A program made the translations under genes and the position numbers. The notes beneath the pieces are model-generated. The model was not told the DNA's origin. It was given only the letters and a program-made list of their open reading frames with translations, and made no database searches. A stretch of 48,297 nucleotides of DNA from an uncultured Granulosicoccaceae bacterium (GTDB lineage Bacteria > Pseudomonadota > Gammaproteobacteria > Granulosicoccales > Granulosicoccaceae), in contig CALHNS010000003.1 of NCBI GenBank assembly GCA_938035125.1, positions 1 to 48,297 of the forward strand, read 5' to 3'. Below, in pieces: positions 17,323 through 25,156 of the stretch (the first letter of the stretch is position 1; each line of letters starts with the position of its first letter).

Positions 17323-17338
17323 AAAGTCTTACGACTTT
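17323..17338. promoter_or_regulatory. Small inverted repeat just before the 159-residue membrane gene
   Basis: AAAGTC-TTAC-GACTTT is a perfect 6-bp inverted repeat with a 4-base loop ending 4 bp before the ATG at 17343, where a ribosome binding site should be. If the hairpin forms it could hinder initiation at that ATG, or the real start may be the in-frame ATG at 17406. Confidence 0.35.
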
Positions 17339-17342
17339 CACT

Positions 17343-17822
17343 ATGTTGAGAATCACTTTGCATAACAAAGCTCCTCAGAATAATGGCGTTCAAAGTAATT
17401 GGCTGATGGAGACAGCTACCCGCCAAATCAGTTTTCCTTCGTGGCGTCGCGGTTTGGCTGAATTTGCCATGTTCGCAGGCGTCTTTGTGGCGGCAAGTAA
17501 AATCAGCTTGCAACTTCCCTATGAAGAGATGCTGGTGCCCATGTTATCGATAGTTGCCCTGATGATGGCTTCTATGGTGGCAAGCGGCGTGTTCCGAGAA
17601 GACATCACTAACTGCATCATTAATTTATATGTGCATTCAGCTTATGGCTTTTTGTTAGCGGCCGTTTTGTTGCTGCCCACAATCGCCTTATTTTTGCCCA
17701 GCTTGCTCGACCCGCGATTTATCTTTTTCTTTCTATTTTTCGCCTTCTTCGTAACCGGTGCGCTGCGTCCGCTCGTCAGTGGTACCGATTTCATGGACGG
17801 TGGGGGTCGACGCATCAATTGA
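17343..17822 (+). CDS. Orphan membrane protein resembling the N-terminus of EpsB-like sugar transferases
   Basis: This 159-residue protein (138 if the ATG at 17406 is used) has about four hydrophobic helices: near 38-55, 64-83, 96-117 and 123-147. The arrangement LAEFAMFAGVFVAA, then VASGVFREDITNCI, then FFLFFAFFVTGALRPLV, ending in GGGRRIN, resembles the membrane half of exopolysaccharide sugar transferases (EpsB/TIGR03013 type). There an LLE-type first helix is followed by a short loop with a GLYxRD-like motif, and a RRVLVLG-type nucleotide-fold domain comes next. Here the protein stops at that boundary, so the catalytic domain is absent. It may be a stand-alone family or a remnant. This resemblance is from memory. 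No polysaccharide genes are adjacent. Confidence 0.6.
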   Translation: MLRITLHNKAPQNNGVQSNWLMETATRQISFPSWRRGLAEFAMFAGVFVAASKISLQLPYEEMLVPMLSIVALMMASMVASGVFREDITNCIINLYVHSAYGFLLAAVLLLPTIALFLPSLLDPRFIFFFLFFAFFVTGALRPLVSGTDFMDGGGRRIN

Positions 17823-17846
17823 TGCGCCCCAATTTGTGCGTCGCTA

Positions 17847-17870
17847 TTTGGAGGTGAAAACGCCTCCAAA
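17847..17870. terminator. Hairpin shared by the orphan membrane gene and sbcB
   Basis: TTTGGAGG-TGAAAACG-CCTCCAAA is a perfect 8-bp stem lying between the convergent ends of the 159-residue gene and sbcB. The outer A/T pairs give short T runs on both strands, consistent with a modest two-way terminator. Confidence 0.65.
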
Positions 17871-17876
17871 GTTATC

Positions 17877-19343
17877 TCAATCCATCAGACATTCTTCCAC
17901 CTGATCGCGCCAATTCATTAACGCTTGCTGCAGCGTTTCACTGTTTTCAGGCCATGCAGTGGTTTGCATTAGTTCATCAAATGCATCGAAAGTGCGCCAA
18001 GGCACACCAGCGGCCTCTTCATTTAATCGTTCGATGCAGTCGTCTCGCCAAAGCGTCAATTCTTCATCGTTTAACGTATTGCTGGCATGCCTTGCTCGAT
18101 AGTTAAACAGTAACGTGTTCAATCTTTTGTCGTCGAACAATCCGTGTTCTTCTGAAAAGCCAATCAACTGTTTGGGTGAAAGAGTGCACACTTTTGTCGC
18201 TCGTGTTCTATCGGCCGCACTTAAAAAACCTCCTTGATACAAGCTGGCCTCTGGACACCGAGCAATCGCTAGATCTCGTTGCTCGGATTGCTCATTGGGT
18301 TGATGAGTGAGTGCACTGGCAATAGCACTTTTTGTCTCATCACTTATGTTAACTGTGCGGGCTGCTCTTTCCATTGACGTCAACCGGTCTAGACCAATAC
18401 GGGAGGCATCGGCCTCCGAAAGTGTGGTCATGGGGGCCACCATAGGGCAGCGGTTAGTTTGAATGGTGCGTAAATGCAGCCGTTGTTCGGATGGCAAATC
18501 TTTACCAAATAAACGTTTGCGAATATCGTCAACGGATAACCCGTTAAGTGCATCGGGATCAGTGCGCATATCCAGCACAACGATACCGTTAGAATTAGTA
18601 GGGTGGCGAAATAACGGAACCACAATGGAGGTGTGCGCTTGGCTGCCTGGCACCATGCCAGATACGTGCACAACAGGCTCCATGGTTTGCCAATTTAATC
18701 GTTCGGCAACCGCGTGTTTGTTTCTTAATGACAAAGCGTAGTCATACAGGCGTGGTTGGGCATTCTTAATTAGTTTCGCCACCGCGATGGTGGCGTACAC
18801 ATCGGATAAGGCGTCGTGGGCTTGTTCATGAGATAAATTATTCGCATGTGTTAAGTGCTCTAATTTATTACTGGGGCTTCCATCTTCGTTGGTTGGCCAT
18901 TCAATACCCTCTGGGCGAAGCGCGCGCGTCAGTCGTACCACATCCAGTAGGTCCCATCGACTGTTGCCGTTTTTCCATTCGTGTTGGTAAGCATCGTGAA
19001 AATTTCTAAACAACGTATGACGTGACACTTCATCATCGAATCGAATGCTGTTGTAACCGACTGAGCAGGTGCCTTCACTGCCAATAAGATTCACCACTTG
19101 TTGAATGAATTCTGGTTCGGATAACCCATTACTATTAACGAATTCTGGGGATAACCCCGTGATGATGCACGCGCCAGGGTCGGGCAAATAATCGGGCGGC
19201 AGCTGACAATAAAACATGTCCGGTTTACCCACCACGTTAAGATCTTTGTCGGTGCGAATGCCTGCAAACTGTGCAGGTCTGTCCCATGATGGCGACACTC
19301 CCCAAGTTTCATAATCGAACCAGTAAAAAGTTTCGTCTGTCAC
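17877..19343 (-). CDS. sbcB: Exodeoxyribonuclease I
   Basis: ExoI is a processive 3'-5' ssDNA exonuclease of recombination and mismatch repair. The 488-residue protein starts TFYWFDYETWGVSPSWDRPAQ in family fashion; Asp10 and Glu12 are the DEDD metal ligands, with further ligands in the DLLDVVRL region and AHDALSDVYATI. An SH3-like domain and a C-terminal helical domain follow (NYRARHASNTLNDEE is typical). Length matches E. coli ExoI (475). It begins with GTG, overlapping the TGA of the upstream hydrolase gene (GTGA, 4 bp), so translation is probably coupled. Confidence 0.95.
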   Translation of the reverse strand: MTDETFYWFDYETWGVSPSWDRPAQFAGIRTDKDLNVVGKPDMFYCQLPPDYLPDPGACIITGLSPEFVNSNGLSEPEFIQQVVNLIGSEGTCSVGYNSIRFDDEVSRHTLFRNFHDAYQHEWKNGNSRWDLLDVVRLTRALRPEGIEWPTNEDGSPSNKLEHLTHANNLSHEQAHDALSDVYATIAVAKLIKNAQPRLYDYALSLRNKHAVAERLNWQTMEPVVHVSGMVPGSQAHTSIVVPLFRHPTNSNGIVVLDMRTDPDALNGLSVDDIRKRLFGKDLPSEQRLHLRTIQTNRCPMVAPMTTLSEADASRIGLDRLTSMERAARTVNISDETKSAIASALTHQPNEQSEQRDLAIARCPEASLYQGGFLSAADRTRATKVCTLSPKQLIGFSEEHGLFDDKRLNTLLFNYRARHASNTLNDEELTLWRDDCIERLNEEAAGVPWRTFDAFDELMQTTAWPENSETLQQALMNWRDQVEECLMD

Positions 19344-20176
19344 GGATTGGCTGCTCGTGTTAAAAATCGTCGTACCAGGCTATTAAATGCAGCCGGTTTC
19401 TCGGCATGGGGCCAGTGACCCGCACCGTGAATAATTTTAAATTCAGGTAACGCAAACGCTTGAGTGATGCGTGCTTCGTCGGAGGCTAATAAGTAGTCAC
19501 TGTTCGCACCTTTAATAAACAACGTAGGGCAAGAAATTTTATGTTCTAGCGTAGGTGACAAGGCCAGTTTGGCATATTGGGCTTGCAGCTCTTTCGCATC
19601 AAATTGCCAGGTGCGAAGTCCTTGCTCGTTACGCCGAAAACTTTTGAGTAAAAAGGCTCGAGTACCGGCGTCGGGTATGTGTTGCGCCATAATCTCATCC
19701 GCCTCGGCTCGTGAAATGGTTGCATTCAATGGCACAGCGTTTAGCGCCTCAAATACCGCATCGTGATGGGGCGGATAATCACGCGGTGCTATGTCTACGA
19801 TAATCAGTTTTTCAAGTGTGACTGCCCGTTTGTTTTCTGCAATGTTGGTCCAATCGCTGGCCAAACGGCTTGCCAACTGCATACCGATTTTGCCGCCTAA
19901 CGAGTGACCAATTAATTGGAATGAATGCAGTTGCAAGGGGATCAGAGCGTCGAGAATGGCTTGCGCCATTGCATCATGTGAATAGTCTTCAGCCCATGCT
20001 GAGCGGCCGTGTCCGGGTAAATCGACACTGATAACGCGGTGGTCTGTTGCCAAATCCTTTGCTGTGTGGCCCAGATTACTGGCGCTACCAAAGAGCCCGT
20101 GCAGGATAACCACCACAGGGCCTTGGCCTTGGTCTTTCAAGGCGAGAGGGTTGTTGGAAATAGGCACTTGCGTCAC
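19340..20176 (-). CDS. Alpha/beta hydrolase, YbfF-like esterase
   Basis: The 278-residue cytosolic hydrolase has an oxyanion HGLFGSASNLG near residue 26, the nucleophile elbow GHSLGG near residue 90 (Ser nucleophile), an acid in the strand near residue 225-232 region, and the catalytic His in GAGHWPHAEKP near residue 257. The HGLFGS-x-x-NLG start is characteristic of YbfF esterases, which cleave short acyl esters and acyl-CoA in vitro. It starts with GTG, diverges from gshA (61 bp) and overlaps sbcB. Physiological substrate unknown. Confidence 0.85.
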   Translation of the reverse strand: MTQVPISNNPLALKDQGQGPVVVILHGLFGSASNLGHTAKDLATDHRVISVDLPGHGRSAWAEDYSHDAMAQAILDALIPLQLHSFQLIGHSLGGKIGMQLASRLASDWTNIAENKRAVTLEKLIIVDIAPRDYPPHHDAVFEALNAVPLNATISRAEADEIMAQHIPDAGTRAFLLKSFRRNEQGLRTWQFDAKELQAQYAKLALSPTLEHKISCPTLFIKGANSDYLLASDEARITQAFALPEFKIIHGAGHWPHAEKPAAFNSLVRRFLTRAANP

Positions 20177-20237
20177 GTTTGGTTAGAGCCCGATTGAGTG
20201 CGATACAATTGAGCGGTAATCTGGAGTTTTATTTCGC

Positions 20238-21911
20238 GTGTATTCATCTATTTCTAATCGCATCGATTGGTTACGCACACAGTGCGATGCTACGGTATTG
20301 GCTGGGCGGCAGGTAGGCTTGGAAAAAGAGTCGCTGCGGGTGGGTGCAAACGGTTCCATCAGTCAGCTTGATCATCCTTCTGTGTTGGGCTCGGCATTGT
20401 GCCACACGGCCATCACCACCGATTTTTCGGAAAGCCTTATCGAGATGGTAACACCTCCGTGTGCCTCCTCTTCCGCATCACTAGAGTACCTAACGGGCAT
20501 CCATCAGTTCGTAGCCACGCAATTGCCCGTTGGGGAAATGTTGTGGAATACCAGCATGCCTTGCATCGTGCAAGGCGAGGACAGCATACGCATTGGCGAA
20601 TACGGCGATGCGCACAGCGCCACGATGAAGCACGCTTATCGTCGCGGGCTGGCACAGCGTTACGGGCGCATGATGCAAGCCATAGCAGGCATCCACTACA
20701 ACTTCTCCATTCCCGATTCTTTTTGGGAGCGCTGGGCCGAATTAAATTCAATTCAGTATGACAATATGGCTTCGCTTCGAACGGCCGGTTACTTTCACAT
20801 GACCCGAGGTTGGATGCGAATAGCCTGGGTGGTGCCGTATTTATTCGGTGCATCTCCTGCCGTATGTGAATCGTTTCTTGGGGAAAACGCAGAAGCGTCG
20901 GAATTAGATCGATTAGATACCCACACCCGATACGCCCGTTACGGCACCTCGTTGCGAATGGGCAACATTGGCTACCGGTATCGAGAAGACAGCGGCGTAG
21001 ATTTATCGGTTTCTCACAGCTCTTTCGCGCATTACATGAACGACTTACACGGCCACGTCACCACAGAGCACCCTCAGTACGCTAAACAAGGGGTGTTAGA
21101 TGCGTCCGGCAACTACCAACAATTGAACGCGAATCGTTTGCAAATCGAGAACGAATTTTACAGCAGCATTCGTCCGAAACAGATTCCAGAAGGTGATCAA
21201 ATGCCGCTGATCGCTATGCGTGAGCGCGGTATTCGATATTTAGAGCTTCGTTCTTTAGATATCAATCCGTTTGAACCTACTGGCTTAACCGAAGAGCAGT
21301 TAGCGTTTCTTGAAGTGTTAATGGTATTCACCGCATTAATGGACCCAAGCCCTCAAGATGCACAAGCTATTTTGCGGGCTAAACACAACGTAGAAACCGT
21401 GGCTCATCGAGGAAGAGAACCTGGTTTGACATTAGAAACTGTAGACGGCTCGGTTACGCTTCGAGATTGGGGTGTGCAATTGGTGGATGCATTAGCACCG
21501 CTTGCGCATTGGTTCGATCAACAAAACGGAACTGATTTATATTCATCCAGTGTCAACACTCAACGTCAGCGTTTCGAGTCATCAGACTACACAGCTTCTG
21601 CTGATGTTATCGACCAAGTGCATTCTAGCGGATCGTTTTTTCGCTTTGCGATGGACCAATCCACCCGTCATCATCACACACTAACTGACAGCGTGATGGA
21701 TGAAGGTTTATGCGAAACCTTAATGGTGGGTGCTTCCGAATCGATGCTAAAACAGCGGCAAATGGAGGCAGAAACTGAAGGTGAATTTTCAGACTTTCTC
21801 GCCTTACGTTTTGCGCAATTGAATACGCCCATGACATCAACCTTAATGGATGATGTTGAAGCCATTGAAGCTCAGCTTTTTGGTACGGAGCACCGTGTCT
21901 TTGAGCGCTGA
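20238..21911 (+). CDS. gshA: Glutamate-cysteine ligase
   Basis: GshA makes gamma-glutamylcysteine from Glu, Cys and ATP, the first step of glutathione synthesis. The 557-residue protein is of the E. coli type (518 residues): QVGLEKESLRVGANG at the N-terminus (ATP/metal-binding Glu), ITTDFSESLIEMVTPP, GIHYNFSIPDSFW, TSLRMGNIGYR, and IRYLELRSLDINPF, all hallmark segments. Start is GTG at 20238 with GGAG 11 bp upstream. The end overlaps the probable mobA start by 17 bp. gshB is not in the window. It is fused to a molybdenum cofactor pair by position only; no functional link is obvious. Confidence 0.95.
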   Translation: MYSSISNRIDWLRTQCDATVLAGRQVGLEKESLRVGANGSISQLDHPSVLGSALCHTAITTDFSESLIEMVTPPCASSSASLEYLTGIHQFVATQLPVGEMLWNTSMPCIVQGEDSIRIGEYGDAHSATMKHAYRRGLAQRYGRMMQAIAGIHYNFSIPDSFWERWAELNSIQYDNMASLRTAGYFHMTRGWMRIAWVVPYLFGASPAVCESFLGENAEASELDRLDTHTRYARYGTSLRMGNIGYRYREDSGVDLSVSHSSFAHYMNDLHGHVTTEHPQYAKQGVLDASGNYQQLNANRLQIENEFYSSIRPKQIPEGDQMPLIAMRERGIRYLELRSLDINPFEPTGLTEEQLAFLEVLMVFTALMDPSPQDAQAILRAKHNVETVAHRGREPGLTLETVDGSVTLRDWGVQLVDALAPLAHWFDQQNGTDLYSSSVNTQRQRFESSDYTASADVIDQVHSSGSFFRFAMDQSTRHHHTLTDSVMDEGLCETLMVGASESMLKQRQMEAETEGEFSDFLALRFAQLNTPMTSTLMDDVEAIEAQLFGTEHRVFER

Positions 21912-22518
21912 TTCCCCAAGTTTAGGCGCTGTGGTTTTGGCTGGCGGGCTTGCTCGTCGTATGGGTGGTGTAGATAAAGGGTTAATTACGCTTAACGATA
22001 AGCCAATGGTTTTGTTGGTTTTGAATGCAGTATCGGCTGTGGCTGATACGGTTGTTATCAATGCAAACCGGCATACCGATCAATACGCAGCGTTTGGTGC
22101 CAACGTTATTGAAGATGTAGTGGCTGATTTTCAAGGCCCGTTGGCTGGGTTACTTAGCGGTTGTGAGCATTTGCATAATGACTGGGTGCTGATGTGCCCA
22201 TGCGATACACCGTTTATAAAGCCTGAACTGATATCAACGTTATGGCAAGCGGCGTTGATGGAAACGCAAGCAGCAGATAATGGAAAGGCCATTGTTGTTG
22301 CCCATGATGGTGAGCGTTTGCAACCGGTGTTTGCCATTGTGCGAAGAAATCTGGCAAGCTCGATGCGCAATTTTCTTGAACGCGGTGAACGAAAAATTGA
22401 TCGATGGTACGCCGAGGTGGGGTTTATTCCAGTGGATTGCACAGCGCACCGTGCTATGTTCGATAACATCAACACACCTGAACAGCGCGATGCTGCGCAA
22501 ATTCGGTTGCTAGAGTAA
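21895..22518 (+). CDS. mobA: Molybdenum cofactor guanylyltransferase
   Basis: MobA links GMP to molybdenum cofactor to give bis-MGD for DMSO-reductase-family enzymes. The 207-residue protein has the nucleotidyltransferase motif VVLAGGLARRMGGVDKGL and the metal-binding LMCPCDTPF segment (Asp in CDTPF), plus DFQGPLAGLLSG. The frame extends upstream to ATG 21850, but that would bury the start inside gshA; GTG at 21895, with GGAG at 21887-21890, puts the LAGG motif at the usual distance, so it is preferred. Followed 8 bp later by moeA, it forms a mobA-moeA pair. Confidence 0.9.
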   Translation: MSLSADSPSLGAVVLAGGLARRMGGVDKGLITLNDKPMVLLVLNAVSAVADTVVINANRHTDQYAAFGANVIEDVVADFQGPLAGLLSGCEHLHNDWVLMCPCDTPFIKPELISTLWQAALMETQAADNGKAIVVAHDGERLQPVFAIVRRNLASSMRNFLERGERKIDRWYAEVGFIPVDCTAHRAMFDNINTPEQRDAAQIRLLE

Positions 22519-22526
22519 GCTTTAGT

Positions 22527-23801
22527 ATGGCCATCATCAAACAACCTTCTTGTGACGATCCGATTGAACCGGCGCTTCTGCCTGTTGCCGAAGCCATGCG
22601 CAGATTATCGGCGCTGTCCGAAGTGGTTACAGGAACAGAACAGGTAGCCACAGCAGATTCTGCAAACCGGGTATTAAGTAAGCCTGTAGTAAGCGCCATT
22701 AATGTGCCTAGTGAAACCAATTCGGCAATGGATGGTTTTGCGATTCAACAAAATGATATCCCGTCAACCGGTGAAGCTTCTTTACGTGTTGTGGGGGAGG
22801 CCTTTGCAGGTAGATCGTTTAATGGAACCGTTCAAACCGGTGAAGCGGTGCGGGTGTTCACTGGCGCGGTATTGCCCAAAGGCGCTGATACGGTCGTCAT
22901 TCAAGAGCATGTCGCGGTGGACGGTGAGCGCATTGCTATCGATTCTGAAGTGCAAGCCGGTCGCAATGTTCGTCATGCCGGTGAAGATTTAACCGTAGGG
23001 CAAACGGTGTTAGAAGCGGGGCGACAATTAACCGCGGCTGATGTTGGATTAATTGCATCCATTGGCATAACCTCTGTTGAAGTTACTCGGCAATTGAAAG
23101 TAGCTTTTTTTTCAACAGGTGATGAAGTACACCCGTTAGACAAAGCCGATACGCAGCCATTGCCAGAAGGTATGGTGTACGACAGCAATCGACACACCTT
23201 ACGATGTTTACTACAGGCAATGCATGTTGAGGTTATAGATTTAGGTATCGTTCGCGATACCTTAGACGATACGGTTGCTGCACTGAGAAAAGCGTCTGAA
23301 TTAGCCGATGTAATCGTTAGCTCTGGGGGGATTTCTGCTGGTGAAGCAGACTATGTAACCCAAGCGTTTCATGAAGTGGGCGATGTATCGTTTTGGAAAT
23401 TAGCCATGCGGCCAGGGCGACCACTGGCTTGCGGTAAAATCGGTGAAGCCACATTTTTTGGATTACCTGGTAACCCGGTTGCCGTTATGGTTACATTCTT
23501 AGCGTTCGTTCAGCCTGCTATAAAGCAGCGCATGGGGGTCACGCACACAGAGCCTTTCGCCGTTCCAGCTGTGATAAAAAGCAGTATCAAAAAATCACCT
23601 GGGCGCACCGAATACCAACGAGGCATCAGTTCTTTGTCAGCTGAAGGTGTGTTGCAAGTTGAACTCACTGGCAAACAAGGGGCAGGGCGGTTAAGTTCAA
23701 TGAGCGCTGCAAATTGCCTGATCGTTCTTGGCGATGATGTGGATTCAGTTGTTGAAGGCGATCAAGTCGTGGTGTGGCCTTTTGCAGGATTGTTGTCTTA
23801 G
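22527..23801 (+). CDS. moeA: Molybdopterin molybdenumtransferase MoeA (second copy)
   Basis: This is a second complete MoeA, also 424 residues. It carries NSAMDGFAIQ near residue 66, VGEAFAGRSF, TGEAVRVFTGAVLPKGAD, STGDEV near 195, VYDSNRHTL, SSGGISAGEADYV near 260, MRPGRPLACGK, FFGLPGNPVAVMV and the PGRTEYQRG of domain IV. It lies next to mobA, so it is the likely main Mo insertase for the bis-MGD route; the copy at 4831-6105 is its paralogue. Blocks are conserved in both, so neither looks inactive. It converges with the P450 gene across 47 bp. Confidence 0.95.
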   Translation: MAIIKQPSCDDPIEPALLPVAEAMRRLSALSEVVTGTEQVATADSANRVLSKPVVSAINVPSETNSAMDGFAIQQNDIPSTGEASLRVVGEAFAGRSFNGTVQTGEAVRVFTGAVLPKGADTVVIQEHVAVDGERIAIDSEVQAGRNVRHAGEDLTVGQTVLEAGRQLTAADVGLIASIGITSVEVTRQLKVAFFSTGDEVHPLDKADTQPLPEGMVYDSNRHTLRCLLQAMHVEVIDLGIVRDTLDDTVAALRKASELADVIVSSGGISAGEADYVTQAFHEVGDVSFWKLAMRPGRPLACGKIGEATFFGLPGNPVAVMVTFLAFVQPAIKQRMGVTHTEPFAVPAVIKSSIKKSPGRTEYQRGISSLSAEGVLQVELTGKQGAGRLSSMSAANCLIVLGDDVDSVVEGDQVVVWPFAGLLS

Positions 23802-23848
23802 CTGTCTTAAGTTTTACAACCCCTTGTCTTTGCAGGCTTGATTGTTCG

Positions 23849-25072
23849 TTACCAGCTTACTTGCAGTGCTTCTAAACCGTGAAAATGAAAAAGGTTTAAA
23901 TACTGGGGTTGTTTTGTAAGCCGTAGTTCTGGAATGCGCCGAAACAGCGTATCGCAAAGAATTCGTAGTTCCAGCCCAGTAAGCGCTGCCCCTATGCAAA
24001 AGTGAATACCGCCACCTAAAGAAACATGCGCCCCGTCAGTGCGTTCTGGTAAGAAGGTATCGGCTTGTACGAAGCGGTTGGGGTCGCGGTTAGCGGCGCC
24101 GAGTAGTAAAGCTATTTGATCACCGGGGGCAAGCGTGATACCTGGTGCTAATTCCATCTCAGTTTGGGCGTACCGCGTGAACAGGTGCAACGGCGCATCG
24201 TGGCGTAGACCTTCATCCACTACGCGCTTAGCTGAGGTTAAATCACTAAAGCCTCCGCGTGGTGCACAATCGTTTTGCAATAAATCGTTCACCAAATTAC
24301 CAAACTGATGCACGGTGGCTTCATGACCTGCATTAAGCAATAACACGCACACGCTAACAATTTCATCATCGGTAAGAATGTTATCCGGATCGTCATGGCT
24401 AGCTAACAAGCTCAATAAGTCGTCTTCGGGTGCCGCTCTTTTCTTGGTAATTAAGGTTAATAGGCAGCTGCGAAAATCGGCCGCACTTTGGTTCGCTGTT
24501 AGCTCATCGCTGTGCGATTGGGTCAGGGTGTATACCTTTACCATATCGTGTGACCAGCGCAGTAAGTCGTCTTTTAATGATAAAGGTACCCCCAATAGCT
24601 GTGCAATGACGGTAACGGGAACTGGCGTGGCTAAGGTTTTCAGCAGATCGCACGATCGATCATCAATGAACTGATCAATACATGCGTTCACTTGTTGCTC
24701 GATAAGCGGCGCCATGGTTTCAATTTGTCTGGCAACGAATGCACGGTTAACCCGTTTTCTCAGGCGGGTATGTTCAGGCGGTTCTAGTTGCAATAACGAG
24801 TGGGCTTCAACACGCAAGAATTCTTTCATGTGTTCAGCAGCCTTTGGCCTCTTGATGCCAGGCGGTGGAAGACGGGCGAAACGACGGTCTTTTAACGCCT
24901 CATTGACGGCTTCAAATCCTGTCAAACACCACATTCCATAGTCCTGCCAAAATACCGGCCCGCCGCGTTGGTGGAGGTCTCGATACAACGAATAGGGGTC
25001 GTTGTAGAAGGCGGGTTCGTGTGGTGGTTGGCAGAACGTGTTTTCGTTGATCCAGTCTGTGCTGTGGTTCAC
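23849..25072 (-). CDS. Cytochrome P450
   Basis: This is a soluble bacterial class I P450 of about 407 residues, needing a ferredoxin and reductase that are not visible nearby. Numbered from the upstream TTG at 25099: C-helix PPEHTRLRKRVNRAF (107-121), I-helix oxygen-activation AGHEAT (257-262), ExxR Glu296-Arg299 (DEGLRHDAP), and heme loop LGGGIHFCIG with the ligand Cys368. All are intact. The first heme-loop residue is Leu in place of the usual Phe. The GTG at 25072 has AGAGGA 5 bp upstream and is the chosen start; TTG 25099 lacks one. The sequence is closest in feel to CYP107-like hydroxylases; substrate unknown. It diverges from a response regulator. Confidence 0.9.
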   Translation of the reverse strand: MNHSTDWINENTFCQPPHEPAFYNDPYSLYRDLHQRGGPVFWQDYGMWCLTGFEAVNEALKDRRFARLPPPGIKRPKAAEHMKEFLRVEAHSLLQLEPPEHTRLRKRVNRAFVARQIETMAPLIEQQVNACIDQFIDDRSCDLLKTLATPVPVTVIAQLLGVPLSLKDDLLRWSHDMVKVYTLTQSHSDELTANQSAADFRSCLLTLITKKRAAPEDDLLSLLASHDDPDNILTDDEIVSVCVLLLNAGHEATVHQFGNLVNDLLQNDCAPRGGFSDLTSAKRVVDEGLRHDAPLHLFTRYAQTEMELAPGITLAPGDQIALLLGAANRDPNRFVQADTFLPERTDGAHVSLGGGIHFCIGAALTGLELRILCDTLFRRIPELRLTKQPQYLNLFHFHGLEALQVSW

Positions 25073-25156
25073 AAAGTCCTCTGGGTGTGGCTGCGGCAAA
25101 CGGTTAATCTAGTGCACATCTTGCATCACGAGGCTCTAAGAGTTGAGCTGAGGTCC
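25073..25156. promoter_or_regulatory. Short divergent promoter region between P450 and response regulator
   Basis: These 84 bp must carry the 5' signals of both divergent genes. GAGGTCC just precedes the regulator ATG at 25157 and serves as its ribosome binding site; AGAGGA on the minus strand serves the P450 GTG. No clear operator was seen. Confidence 0.4.
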
